From assembly GCF_008086045.1 (NCBI RefSeq), contig NZ_VSEY01000054.1:1-64000 (forward strand): 64,000 nucleotides of DNA, read 5' to 3'. A program made the position numbers and the translations under genes. The notes beneath the pieces are model-generated. The model did no database searches. It worked only from the letters and a program-made list of their open reading frames with translations, and was not told the origin of the DNA. Of the stretch, positions 52,658 through 61,236 are shown piece by piece (the stretch's first letter is position 1; each line of letters begins with the position of its first letter). This DNA comes from Nonomuraea sp. PA05. Its GTDB lineage: Bacteria; Actinomycetota; Actinomycetes; Streptosporangiales; Streptosporangiaceae.

Positions 52658-52683
52658 GGGCCCCGTCCAAGCGAACGGGGCCC
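52658..52683. terminator. bidirectional terminator
   Basis: GGGCCCCGT (52658-52666) and ACGGGGCCC (52675-52683) pair perfectly around CCAAGCGA, between the convergent AlbA and lyase genes. Confidence 0.8.
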
Positions 52684-52694
52684 AGCACTGACGA

Positions 52695-55600
52695 TCACGT
52701 GCGGAGCTTCACCTCACCGGTGAACGTGCGACCGTCGGACAGATGGCCGCTGACGGTGACGGTGACCGTGCCGGTGTAGCCGGAGAGGGCCTGCTCGACG
52801 CCGGTGGCATCGATCCGGAACCGATCGTGACGGAGCGGAACGGCGGACAAAGGAACGATCTTGCCGTCGGCGACCGCCCGTACCGTGGTGGGCAGGACGT
52901 CAGCGCGCGTCCCGGAGACCTTCACCTGGAGCTGGTCCTTGTGGAGCTGGACGCGGGCAGGAAGCGGCGCGCCAGTGGTCAGGTACGGGGCGGGCGGGGT
53001 GGTCATGCCGGTGCCGAGGAAGAAGCCGGTGTGCGGGGGCTGGTTGTAGCCGACGTTCTGCCAGGTGACGCCCGACTGGTAGACGGGGTCGTGGGTGAGC
53101 GTCGGGAAGCGGTGCTCCGTCGCGTACGGCGTGGTGTACAGGCGCAGGGCGGTGGAGTCCTCGGTGCGGACGAGCAGTTCTTCGCGCCAGTCGCCGAGGA
53201 GGTCCGCCTGGAGGGAGGGGTTGCCCTTGGTGGTGTTGTTGGAGTAGGTGCCGGTCGCGGTGAGGAGGTTGGTGGTGGTCTGGGGGGAGGGGTTCCATTT
53301 GCCGATGGTGGGGACGCCGGCCAGTTTGTCGGCGGAGTAGTCGTGGTCGAGGATCTCGCGTGACAGGTCGCCGTCCCACCAGATGGTGTTGCTGATCGCC
53401 GGGGTCCTGTCGGCGGAGATGAGGTCGCCGGTGGCGGTGTGCAGGCCGGCGCCGTTGGAGGCCCAGGCCTCCTCGCCCTGGTGGGAGGGGTCGATGTCGC
53501 CGGTGAGGCCGCGGCCGGTGTCCTGGCCGGTCTTGACGCACCAGAGGATCTCGCCGGTGGCGGCGTCGTGCATCTCCAGGCCGCACGGCATGTTCGTGTG
53601 CTCGTGCACGCCGACGATCTCCAGGCCGGGGCGGGCCGGGTCGAGGTCGCCGAGGTGCATGGCGTCGCCGTGCTCCAGCTTGGTGGTGTAGAGGCCGGTG
53701 CCGTCGTCGTCCAGGGTCATCGCGCCGTAGGCGATCTCGTCCCTGCCGTCGCCGTCCACGTCGGCGACGGACAGGTTGTGGTTGCCCTGGCCGCCGTAGC
53801 CCGGGTTGCCGGAGCTGGAGAACGTCCACCGCTTGGTGAGTTCGCCATCGCGCCAGTCGTAGGCGACCAGCATGCTCTTGGCGTAGTAGCCGCGGGTCAT
53901 CACGATGCTGGGCAGGGCGCCGTCGAGGTAGGCGGAGGCGGCCAGGAAGCGGTCGGAGCGGTTGGCGCTGCTGTCGCCCCAGTCGGCCAGGTTGCCGCGG
54001 GCCGGCTCGTAGTCCACGGTGGCCAGGGCCTTGCCGGTGCGGCCGTCGAACACGGTCAGGTATTCGGGGCCGCTGAGGATGCGGCCGCCGGTGTTGTGGT
54101 CGGCGGCCGGGTCGCCGATCACCGTGCCCGCGCCGTCCACCGTCCCGTCGGCGGTCTTGACCACGAACTCGGCGCGGCCGTCCCCGTCGAAGTCGTCCAC
54201 CAGGAACGGGCTGTAGTGCGCGCCGGCGCGCACGTTGCGGCCCAGGTCCACGCGCCACAGGCGGGTGCCGTCCAGCTCGTAGGCGTCGAAGACGGCCGGG
54301 CCGGTGTAGCCGCCCTGGGAGTTGTCCTTGCTGTTGGACGGGTCCCACTTGAGCACGATCTCGTACTGCCCGTCACCGTCCAGGTCGGCGGCGGCGGCGT
54401 CGTTGGCGCGGTAGTCGTAGGCGTTCCCGGCGGGGGTGACGCCGCCGGCGGGCTTGTCGAGCGGGATGTCCAGGTACGCGGCCGTCCACGGGCGTGCGGG
54501 GGCCGAGCGGCGCCCTTCCCTGCCGTCCAGGATCGCGGCGACGGTGTAGGCGCCGGTGCCGGCGGCGTCCAGGTGGTTGGTCCGGTCGGTGGTGGTGAGG
54601 GGCTTGCCGTCCCGGTAGAGCCTGAAGCGCACGCCGGACGGGTCGGTGCCGAGCATCCGCCAGCTCACCAGCGTGCCCTGCCCGGTCGGTACGGCCACCA
54701 GGCCCCGGTCCAGCTCGGGCATCCGGCGCAGCGGGTACGCGGTGACCGGCGAGGTGAGCGCGGCCGACGGCGCCGACAGGCCGCCGGGGCCCGCGGCCAC
54801 CACGCGGTAGGCGTGCCGGTCGCCGGGGACGATCTCGTCGCTGTAGGACGTCCTGCCGTCCGTGACGACGCCGATCCGCTCGTCGTCGCGGTAGAGGTGG
54901 TACAGGAGGGCGTTCTCGACCGGCCGCCAGCGCAGGGTGATCTTCTTGGTGGTGGCGGTGACGAGGCTCAGGCCCTCGGGGGTGGCGGGGGCGGGGCTCG
55001 CGGCGTCCTTGACGGTGACGGTGAGGGGCGCGCCGAGGGTGCCGCCGGGGGTCTTGACCGCGTAGGAGTAGGTCAGGCCCAGCTCGGGGGTGCTGTCGGT
55101 GAACGTGGCCGCCGTGCTGTCGCCCAGCTTGGACCAGGGGCCGGTGGCCGTCGCGGCCCGGTGGACCTCGTAGCCGGACGAGCCCGCGGCGTTCCAGGTG
55201 AGCGTGACCGCGGGAGTGGCGGTGGCCTGGATGGCGGTGGCCGCGAGGCCGGTGGGGGCGGTGGCCGGGCCGATGAGGATCGCGTTCACCCGGCCGTCCT
55301 GGCCGAAGCCCAGGTTGAGCTGCCCGTCGGTGATGCGGGCGGTGCCGGTGTAGTCGCCGTACGCGCCGGTGCTCGCGGTGATCGTGGCGCGGGCCTCGCC
55401 TTCGACGGCGAGGGTGGTGGTGTTCGGGGCGATGGCGTCGCCGGAGATCACCTTCAGCTCGTACTCGCCGTTCGGGACGTCCACGGCGAAGCCGTAGGAG
55501 GCGGCGACCGTGAAGTCCCGCGTCACCGGGTCGGCGGTGCCGCGGTCGCGGTTGCCCACGGCGCGGTCCAGGCCGTAGCCGAGGTCGGCGGTGTAGAGGG

Positions 55601-55754
55601 TGTTGTGCGCGACGCGCGTGTAGCCGTCGGCCAGGGGGCTGGTGGTGGAGCCGAAGTCGAACTTGAGCCCGGTGGCCGGGTCCGGCGGCGCTGCGACGGC
55701 GGGGGTAGCCGTGATGGATAACGTGAGCGCGGCGGCGATGAGAGCGAGCCTCAC
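52695..55754 (-). CDS. secreted rhamnogalacturonan lyase, PL11 family
   Basis: A 1019-residue exported enzyme that cleaves the rhamnogalacturonan I backbone of pectin. Signal peptide about 1-21 (ending AVAA), an N-terminal beta domain (LKFDFGSTTSPLADGY), two fibronectin-III-like modules (about 160-340), then the eight-bladed PL11 propeller (about 345-950) with repeated calcium-binding DxDGDGxxE motifs (ADLDGDGQYE, DDFDGDGRAE, ADVDGDGRDE). Start GTG 55754 with AGGAG 8 nt upstream. A LacI-type operator precedes it. No transporter or regulator for pectin oligomers is next to it. Confidence 0.92.
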   Translation of the reverse strand: MRLALIAAALTLSITATPAVAAPPDPATGLKFDFGSTTSPLADGYTRVAHNTLYTADLGYGLDRAVGNRDRGTADPVTRDFTVAASYGFAVDVPNGEYELKVISGDAIAPNTTTLAVEGEARATITASTGAYGDYTGTARITDGQLNLGFGQDGRVNAILIGPATAPTGLAATAIQATATPAVTLTWNAAGSSGYEVHRAATATGPWSKLGDSTAATFTDSTPELGLTYSYAVKTPGGTLGAPLTVTVKDAASPAPATPEGLSLVTATTKKITLRWRPVENALLYHLYRDDERIGVVTDGRTSYSDEIVPGDRHAYRVVAAGPGGLSAPSAALTSPVTAYPLRRMPELDRGLVAVPTGQGTLVSWRMLGTDPSGVRFRLYRDGKPLTTTDRTNHLDAAGTGAYTVAAILDGREGRRSAPARPWTAAYLDIPLDKPAGGVTPAGNAYDYRANDAAAADLDGDGQYEIVLKWDPSNSKDNSQGGYTGPAVFDAYELDGTRLWRVDLGRNVRAGAHYSPFLVDDFDGDGRAEFVVKTADGTVDGAGTVIGDPAADHNTGGRILSGPEYLTVFDGRTGKALATVDYEPARGNLADWGDSSANRSDRFLAASAYLDGALPSIVMTRGYYAKSMLVAYDWRDGELTKRWTFSSSGNPGYGGQGNHNLSVADVDGDGRDEIAYGAMTLDDDGTGLYTTKLEHGDAMHLGDLDPARPGLEIVGVHEHTNMPCGLEMHDAATGEILWCVKTGQDTGRGLTGDIDPSHQGEEAWASNGAGLHTATGDLISADRTPAISNTIWWDGDLSREILDHDYSADKLAGVPTIGKWNPSPQTTTNLLTATGTYSNNTTKGNPSLQADLLGDWREELLVRTEDSTALRLYTTPYATEHRFPTLTHDPVYQSGVTWQNVGYNQPPHTGFFLGTGMTTPPAPYLTTGAPLPARVQLHKDQLQVKVSGTRADVLPTTVRAVADGKIVPLSAVPLRHDRFRIDATGVEQALSGYTGTVTVTVSGHLSDGRTFTGEVKLRT

Positions 55755-55790
55755 AGGTGTACTCCTGCCGAGTGATCCGAGATTAGAACG

Positions 55791-55820
55791 TTTTTAGCGG
55801 GCAGGGAAAGCGCTTGCCAA
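55791..55820 (-). promoter_or_regulatory. lyase promoter with LacI-type operator
   Basis: On the minus strand TTGGCA (55820-55815) and TAAAAA (55796-55791) are 18 nt apart. The palindromic core AAGCGCTT (55808-55815) within GGGAAAGCGCTTGCC overlaps the -35 end, as in LacI-family catabolite operators. It suggests repression in the absence of a pectin-derived inducer. Confidence 0.65.
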
Positions 55821-55901
55821 GGCTTTACTTTCGCGCCTGTATCAACTAAGGGGGAAATAATCGGGTGTGAGGTGGTCCGGGTTGGCTCTAGGGTTTCGAT
55901 C

Positions 55902-56633
55902 GTGACCAAGCTCAACCAGATCCTCGCGGTCGAGAAGGGTGTGAAGTCGGACGTCCAGCGCAAGGTGACGGACGCCTACCACCAGATCCAGAAGACACCC
56001 CTGCTCTCCGGCATCTCCCGGACGTACCAGCCGATCGACGACGAGGGCGAGCAACTGCCGCCCGAGTCCACGCGCGTGCAGGTGCAGGCCGACGAGGTGC
56101 TCAAGGGCGTCGGAACCGCGCTGGCGCGGCTGTTCGACGTGACCGCCACGAAGGACTGGGCCAACTGCGAGGCAAAGGCCAGCGTCGCCGTCGACGGCAC
56201 GGTGCTGCTGGAGGACGTGCCGGTGACGTACCTGCTCTTCCTGGAGAAGCAGCTCACCGACGTCTACACGCTGGTCTCCAAGCTGCCCACGCTGGACCCG
56301 GCCGAGACGTGGTCGCGGGACGAGGCCACCGACACCTGGCGGACCGATCCCGTCAAGACCACGCGCACCAAGAAGGTGCCGCGCAACCACGTGCTGGCGG
56401 AGGCGACCGACAAGCACCCCGCGCAGGTGCAGGTCTACAACGAGGACGTCGTCGTCGGTTACTGGACGAAGGTCAACTTCTCTGGGGCGCTGCCGCAGCG
56501 GCGGGTCAACGAGCTGCTGGTGCGCGTGCAGAAGCTGCAGGACGCGGTGAAGTACGCCCGTGAGGAGGCGAACGGCGCCGAAGTCGTGGACAGGAAGGTC
56601 GGCGAGAGAGTGTTCGCCTACCTCTTCGCCTGA
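55902..56633 (+). CDS. conserved protein of unknown function next to tRNA-mimic RNAs (DUF7873-like?)
   Basis: A 243-residue soluble, strongly charged protein. Segments include TKLNQILAVEKGVKSDVQRK at the N-terminus, a middle with LLEDVPVTYLLFLEKQLTDV and a C-terminal helix (RVNELLVRVQKLQDAVKYAR). I know it as a conserved actinobacterial protein, possibly DUF7873, but the number is from memory. No catalytic motif is seen. GTG 55902 follows TAGGGT (55889-55894) by 7 nt, implying a leaderless mRNA. Two permuted tRNA-like RNAs begin 68 nt after its stop, so it is a candidate RNA-binding partner, in parallel with the Ro protein and its Y RNAs. Confidence 0.75.
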   Translation: MTKLNQILAVEKGVKSDVQRKVTDAYHQIQKTPLLSGISRTYQPIDDEGEQLPPESTRVQVQADEVLKGVGTALARLFDVTATKDWANCEAKASVAVDGTVLLEDVPVTYLLFLEKQLTDVYTLVSKLPTLDPAETWSRDEATDTWRTDPVKTTRTKKVPRNHVLAEATDKHPAQVQVYNEDVVVGYWTKVNFSGALPQRRVNELLVRVQKLQDAVKYAREEANGAEVVDRKVGERVFAYLFA

Positions 56634-56661
56634 GCCGGCTCGCCGCCGGCGTCCGGTGAAC

Positions 56662-56693
56662 TACGCTGAGGACTCCCTCGCCCCGTGCGAGGG
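56662..56693 (+). promoter_or_regulatory. possible promoter and 5' hairpin of the second RNA cluster
   Basis: TACGCT (56662-56667) could be a -10. CCCTCG-CCCCGTG-CGAGGG (56675-56693) forms a 6-bp hairpin at the predicted 5' end. The hairpin could instead terminate the protein gene's message. Confidence 0.4.
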
Positions 56694-56700
56694 TGCGCGA

Positions 56701-56832
56701 AGAGCGCAAGCTGAGGCTGAGGCCTGAGGCTGACATGACGGTGACAGTGAAGGTTCGAGTCCTTCCCGGGGCATCCGCGCCCCGGTAGCCCAACTGGCAG
56801 AGGCGGCCGTCTCAATTTCAGATTCTCGCTCT
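56701..56832 (+). ncRNA. permuted tRNA-like RNA, unit C
   Basis: Lower stem AGAGCG/CGCTCT (56701-56706/56827-56832), small internal loop, then CTGAGGCTGAG paired with CTCAATTTCAG over 10 of 11 positions (56711-56721/56811-56821), mostly AT-containing and wobble pairs. The tRNA-like part has T arm GAAGG-TTCGAGT-CCTTC (56749-56765), acceptor CCGGGGC/GCCCCGG with loop ATCCGC (56766-56785) and D arm GCC/GGC (56788-56804). GACGG/CCGTC (56737-56741/56806-56810) is the old anticodon stem, so the permutation point is in the anticodon loop. The D arm is of the three-pair Leu/Ser kind. Confidence 0.75.
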
Positions 56833-56851
56833 AGATTCAGCATTGATCGTC

Positions 56852-56994
56852 GAGTGCCGGATCGATCGGGACGGGCTGTGGATGTTGAGGTGCCGGTTCG
56901 AATCCGGCCCGCCGCTCTCACCATGCGGCGGTGGCTCAATGGCAGAGCGCGCGTCGTAAGGGCTGACCCGTTCCCTTAAAAGCCGCCGGCACTC
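56852..56994 (+). ncRNA. permuted tRNA-like RNA, unit D
   Basis: Nine-bp perfect lower stem GAGTGCCGG/CCGGCACTC (56852-56860/56986-56994). An internal loop follows, then GGGACGGG paired with CCCGTTCCC with one bulged T. The module has T arm GCCGG-TTCGAAT-CCGGC, acceptor CCGCCGC/GCGGCGG closed by a 9-nt loop, and D arm GCTC-AATGGCA-GAGC, in the same permuted order as units A-C. A bulged stem of this kind is reminiscent of the Ro-binding helix of animal Y RNAs. Confidence 0.77.
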
Positions 56995-57285
56995 ACATGT
57001 GGCGGTCGTTCTCGGGCCCCTCGGATGGGTAGATCCGGGGGGCCTACCTGTGTCCGCCCGGCTCGACGGGCCCTGGATGACGCCGGGCCCTTGCCTGAGC
57101 ACGTTCAGGGGCAGATGGTGGAGGTACGCATCCGCGCATGAGCGTCTGGACCGCCCGGAGTGGATTCTCCGGCGGGTTGTCCCGCCCGGACAGCGAGATG
57201 GGTGGCGGTGGCCGATGAGGTCACCAGACCTGCCGCCGGTTGACGGTGCCTCTGCTGTTCCGGGCGGGACGCTTGACGCATGCTC
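56995..57285. other. intergenic region with no gene seen
   Basis: About 290 bp after the last tRNA-like RNA and before the stop of the aldo-keto reductase. It has no recognisable coding bias or further T-arm motif. Confidence 0.5.
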
Positions 57286-58263
57286 CTACCAGCGGTCGTG
57301 GACCTGCGGGCGGATGAGCTCGTCGTAGACGTCCCGGACGGCGGCCAGGGTGGCGGCGTCCAGCGGCGGGACCGCGTCGGCGGCGGCGTTGGCCCGCGCC
57401 TGACCGGGGTTGCGGGCGCCGGGGATGACGACCGACACGCCCTCCTGGTCCAGCACCCACCGCAACGCGAACTGCGCCATGCTCACCCCGTCCGGCACCA
57501 GGGGCGCCAGGCGGCGGACCGCCTCCAGGCCGGTGGCGAAGTCCACGCCGGAGAACGTCTCGCCGACGTCGAACGCCTCGCCGCGCCGGTTGTAGTTGCG
57601 GTGGTCGTCGGCGGAGAACGTGGTGTGCTCGTCGTACTTGCCCGACAGCAGCCCGCTGGCCAGCGGGACGCGGGCGATGATGCCCACCCCCGCCGCGCGG
57701 GCCGCCGGCAGGACCCGCTCCAGCGGCTTGAGCCGGAACGCGTTGAAGATGATCTGCACCGTCGCCACGCCGGGCCGGGCGATGGCCGTCAGGGCCTCCG
57801 CGCACGTCTCCACGCTCACCCCGTACGCGGCGAGCTTCTTCTCCGACACCAGCGTGTCGAGGGCGTCGAAGACCGCGTCCGTCGAGTAGACGGGCGTCGG
57901 CGGGCAGTGGAGCTGGACCAGGTCGAGGGTGTCCACGCCCAGGTTGCGGCGGGAACGTTCGTTCCAGGCGCGGAAGTTGGACATGACGTAGTTGGACGGG
58001 ACCTGCTCCATCCGCCGGCCCATCTTGGTGGCCACGGTGACCTCGGGGTGGTCCTTGGCGAAGCGGCCGACGATCTGCTCGCTGCGCCCGTCGCCGTACA
58101 CGTCGGCGGTGTCGATGAAGGTCACGCCCGATTCGACGGCCGCGGTCAGCGTGGCGACGGCCTCGTCCTCCGACACCTCGCCCCAGTCGGCGCCGAGCTG
58201 CCAGGCGCCGAGCCCGACCACGCCGACGCGGCGTCCGGTGCGTCCCAACACGCGCTGTTCCAT
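57286..58263 (-). CDS. aldo/keto reductase
   Basis: A 325-residue NADPH-dependent TIM-barrel reductase. The tetrad Asp, Tyr, Lys and His is visible in FIDTADVYGDGRSE (about 49-62), VATKMG (about 77-82) and VQLHCPP (about 116-122). The NADP phosphate-binding region is VIPGARNPGQARAN near residue 286. It reduces aldehydes or ketones; substrate unknown. It is transcribed toward the RNA cluster and no operon partner is seen. Confidence 0.9.
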   Translation of the reverse strand: MEQRVLGRTGRRVGVVGLGAWQLGADWGEVSEDEAVATLTAAVESGVTFIDTADVYGDGRSEQIVGRFAKDHPEVTVATKMGRRMEQVPSNYVMSNFRAWNERSRRNLGVDTLDLVQLHCPPTPVYSTDAVFDALDTLVSEKKLAAYGVSVETCAEALTAIARPGVATVQIIFNAFRLKPLERVLPAARAAGVGIIARVPLASGLLSGKYDEHTTFSADDHRNYNRRGEAFDVGETFSGVDFATGLEAVRRLAPLVPDGVSMAQFALRWVLDQEGVSVVIPGARNPGQARANAAADAVPPLDAATLAAVRDVYDELIRPQVHDRW

Positions 58264-58327
58264 GTGTCCACCTCATAGCTGATGTGCCTGACCAGCACCA
58301 GTCTTCCGGATGGGCGGGGGAGTGGCA

Positions 58328-58362
58328 CACCCCGCCCCCGGGTGGTGGGGAGGGGCGGGGTG
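58328..58362 (-). terminator. terminator after the PAP2/haloperoxidase gene
   Basis: CACCCCGCCCC (58328-58338) and GGGGCGGGGTG (58352-58362) pair over 11 bp with a 13-nt loop, just past the stop at 58367. Confidence 0.75.
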
Positions 58363-58366
58363 CGCG

Positions 58367-59662
58367 TCAGCGGGGGCAGGCGCCGGTGTGGGTGGGGCCG
58401 GATTTGAGGAGGAGGCGTCTGGCGAGGATCTCGGCGGCGACGTCCGCGCCCATCGCGAGCCCGTCGAAGTTGCTGAAGGAGAAGTGCAGCCCGCCGACCA
58501 CCCGGGAGCGGCCCGCGTCCGCCGCGGCGGCCGAGAAGGCGGGGAACTGCCTGCGCCACGGCTGCCCGGTCGCCGGGTCGATCGGCGCGCTGTCGGTGAC
58601 CAGCGTGAACGGGATACGGTCGGCGCAGAAGAAGCCCGCCAGGACGGCGGCGCCCGCGCCGCTGAAGGAGCTGTGGCCCGAGATGTACTCGGGGGAGCTG
58701 CCCGCGCTGCCGGCTCGCGCCCGCCAGCCGGGGACGGGCTCGGTGTACGGGTTGCCGTCGGTGTCCGCCTGCTGGATGGCCGCCGTGGGCCGCCAGTGGC
58801 GGAAGGTGTGCTTCGTACGGACCGTCGGGATGGAGGTGTCGGCCAGGGCCATGCCCAGCAGCGCGAACAGCCGGGCCTCCTCAGCCAGCGGCAGCGGCCG
58901 GTCCACGGCGAGCGCGACCTTGACCCATTCGCCGGGCGGTTGCGCCGTGCCGGTGGGCAGCGACCAGTACTGGTAGACGGCCGACTTGTCCGCGTCGGCG
59001 ATGGAGGCGTCGCCGAGCAGCCTGACCTCGGCGAACGCCGCCGCGTAGTCGAGGCTCGCGAGGGCGGGCGGGCCGTCGCCCACGTACGGGGCCGCGTCGG
59101 CGATGCCGAACGGTGTCATGTTCCGGTATTGCACGCCCGGCCACGCCTGCGCGAACACGCCGGGCCCCGAGCCGGCGGGCTGCGTCTCCACCGGTGACGA
59201 GCCGTCGCCCTGCCTGGCCGCGTGCACGTCCCTGCCGACGCTCTCGCCCCACGCGCGGCCGTCGGCGACGCGCGGCCCCGTCCCTAATCGGGCCAGGTCC
59301 GCGTTCAGCCGCTCGGTGAGGGCGGCCTCCTGGCCCGGATACAGGCGGGTCAGCACCGCGTGCGCCGCCGCCACGGCCGCGGCCTGCTGGTCGCCGCGCG
59401 CGGGCGCGCCCTTCGGGTCGCGCAGCGCGGACGTCCTGGCGCGGTGGTCGCCGCGGGCGGTGGCGATGCCGTTGACGGCGTCGTACATGCCGATGTTGAC
59501 CATCGCGTACGTCCTGGCGGCGTCGGAGTCGGAGGCCCGTTCGGCGCGGACGACCTGGAGGGCCTGCTCGTTCCACGCCCGCACCGGGTCGACGCCGGCC
59601 GAGACCTGCGGAACGGCCGGGGTGAGCGGGGCGAGGAGCAGCAGCGCGATGAGCTTGTTCAT
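58367..59662 (-). CDS. secreted vanadium haloperoxidase / PAP2-superfamily protein
   Basis: A 431-residue protein with a signal peptide (about 1-22). The PAP2 / vanadium-haloperoxidase phosphate site is intact: KHTFRHWRP (Kx6RP), SGHSSFSG and SRVVGGLHFSFSNFD (SRxxxxxHxxxD). Bacterial secreted members of this kind are annotated as either haloperoxidases or phosphatases. The motifs cannot separate the two. It stands between the aldo-keto reductase and the MocR-like gene on the same strand. Confidence 0.85.
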   Translation of the reverse strand: MNKLIALLLLAPLTPAVPQVSAGVDPVRAWNEQALQVVRAERASDSDAARTYAMVNIGMYDAVNGIATARGDHRARTSALRDPKGAPARGDQQAAAVAAAHAVLTRLYPGQEAALTERLNADLARLGTGPRVADGRAWGESVGRDVHAARQGDGSSPVETQPAGSGPGVFAQAWPGVQYRNMTPFGIADAAPYVGDGPPALASLDYAAAFAEVRLLGDASIADADKSAVYQYWSLPTGTAQPPGEWVKVALAVDRPLPLAEEARLFALLGMALADTSIPTVRTKHTFRHWRPTAAIQQADTDGNPYTEPVPGWRARAGSAGSSPEYISGHSSFSGAGAAVLAGFFCADRIPFTLVTDSAPIDPATGQPWRRQFPAFSAAAADAGRSRVVGGLHFSFSNFDGLAMGADVAAEILARRLLLKSGPTHTGACPR

Positions 59663-59739
59663 GAGATCCCCTCTTGCGATGAAGAGCCGATCACTGAAAG
59701 ATGCGCCTCACGCGCCGCTCCCGCCACTACCCCGCCCGG

Positions 59740-61134
59740 TCATGCGGCCGTGCGGCGCGCCAGGCGGTGCTCGTCCAGCGTGCGGGTGAGCGCGTGCAGC
59801 GCCCGGCGCAGCGAGACGCCGTCCAGGTGGCCGAAACTCAGCACGATCCCGTTGCCCGGCTGCGACTCCGGATGGTGGAAGGCGGCCAGTTCCGCCACCT
59901 GGACCCGCCGCGCCAGCAGCGCCGCGGCCACCGACGGGGCCGGCACCGACACCGGGAGCAGCAGCGTGGCCGCCGCGCCGGTGCGCGCGCCGAGCAGCCG
60001 GGTGTGCGGGTACGCCTCCAGCGCCTGGCGGACGAGCGCCCGCTTGGCCGCGTACTGGGCCGACAGCTCGGCCATCCGCCCGGCCACGCAGCCCGACCTG
60101 AGCAGGTCCGTGACCGCGAGCTGCGAGGTGATCGACGGCCCCGCGGGCATGAACTGCTCGATCTCCCCGGCCAGCCGCCGCGGCACCACCGCGAACGCCA
60201 GCCGCAGCGTCGGCGTCAGCACCTCGGCGAACGAGCCCACCATGGCCGTGGACCACGTGTCGCCGAGCGCGGGCACGGCGGGCAGCGGTTCGGGCAGCGG
60301 TTCCGGCCGGGCGGCGAACAGCCCGTCGAAGGCCGGCTCCAGCACCAGGCCGCCGCTGTCACGCGCCCACTGCGTCAGCGCGTGGCGCCGGTCGAGCGGC
60401 AGCCGCGTGCCGAGCGGGTCGCCGCGCTCCGGCAGCACCACGACGACGTCGCAGGCGGCGGGGATCCGGTCGGTACGCGCGCCCGAGCCGTCCACGGGCA
60501 GGGGCAGCACGGTGCCGAGCCGGGACAGCGCAGCCCTGAGCTTCGGCGGAGCCGGATCCTCCAGCGCGATCACCGGGTCGGAGCCGCCCTGTGCGCGCAG
60601 GATCAGCCGCAGCGCGTCCGCGATGCCGGGCGTGACGATCACCTCGTGGCCGTCCAGCTCCAGGCCGCGCGCGTGCCGCAGGTGGGCGGCGATGGCGGCG
60701 CGCAGCGCGGGCAGCCCGGTGGCGGGCAGCCCGCCGAGCGGCGGCCGGTGCAGGCCGGCGCGCCGCCAGGCCGCCCGCCACGCGGCCAGCGGGAAGCCCT
60801 GTGTGCTCGGCCGGTCCAGCCGCAGGTCGAGCAGCGTCTCGCCGGAGGCGGCCGCGCGGGGCGCCGCGCCGGCCTGCTCGCACACGTACGTGCCCGAGCC
60901 GTGCCGCCCGGTGATGTACCCCTCGGCCAGCAGCCTCTCGAAAGCGGCCAGCGCCACACCCCGCGAGATCCCCAGCACGCGTGACAGCGTGCGGGTGGAC
61001 GGCATCCGGCTGCGGGGGGCCAGTTGCCCCCGCACGATGGCCCTCCTGAGCTGGGCGGTGAGCTGGTCCTGCAGCGGCTCGGGCAGGCCACGCTCAAGGT
61101 GGATGGGTATGCTGAGCCTTTGCGGATGGCGCAT
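59740..61134 (-). CDS. MocR/PdxR-type GntR-aminotransferase regulator lacking the PLP lysine
   Basis: A 464-residue fusion of a GntR winged helix (about 10-75; LQDQLTAQLRRAIVRGQLAP and SRVLGISRGVALAAFERLLAEG) with a fold-type-I aminotransferase-like domain (about 105-460). MocR proteins normally hold PLP on a Lys in GSFSKTL. Here the same place reads GSFAEVL, with Glu304 instead. The usual EDDYD of the pyridine-nitrogen contact is EPAFD. It should therefore not form a Schiff base with PLP and may sense another ligand. ATG 61134 begins the conserved part; a longer frame exists upstream. Confidence 0.85.
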   Translation of the reverse strand: MRHPQRLSIPIHLERGLPEPLQDQLTAQLRRAIVRGQLAPRSRMPSTRTLSRVLGISRGVALAAFERLLAEGYITGRHGSGTYVCEQAGAAPRAAASGETLLDLRLDRPSTQGFPLAAWRAAWRRAGLHRPPLGGLPATGLPALRAAIAAHLRHARGLELDGHEVIVTPGIADALRLILRAQGGSDPVIALEDPAPPKLRAALSRLGTVLPLPVDGSGARTDRIPAACDVVVVLPERGDPLGTRLPLDRRHALTQWARDSGGLVLEPAFDGLFAARPEPLPEPLPAVPALGDTWSTAMVGSFAEVLTPTLRLAFAVVPRRLAGEIEQFMPAGPSITSQLAVTDLLRSGCVAGRMAELSAQYAAKRALVRQALEAYPHTRLLGARTGAAATLLLPVSVPAPSVAAALLARRVQVAELAAFHHPESQPGNGIVLSFGHLDGVSLRRALHALTRTLDEHRLARRTAA

Positions 61135-61236
61135 GGATCGTCCCCCAGTCGACGTACGGAACAGGCCCCCTCCACATAGGCGTGACATCCCGTTCCACGC
61201 CGTGCCATCGCGGGCCGTTCCCGGACCATGGGGCCG

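Noticed and set aside
53439..55721. 760-codon open frame opposite the rhamnogalacturonan lyase
   Set aside because: Gly/Val/Ala/Arg low-complexity shadow without motifs; the minus strand has the PL11 protein.
56640..57100. Several 60-95-codon minus-strand frames in the second RNA cluster
   Set aside because: Their recurring RTRT/ RIRTGT pieces are antisense of T arms; the region is better explained as tRNA-like RNA.
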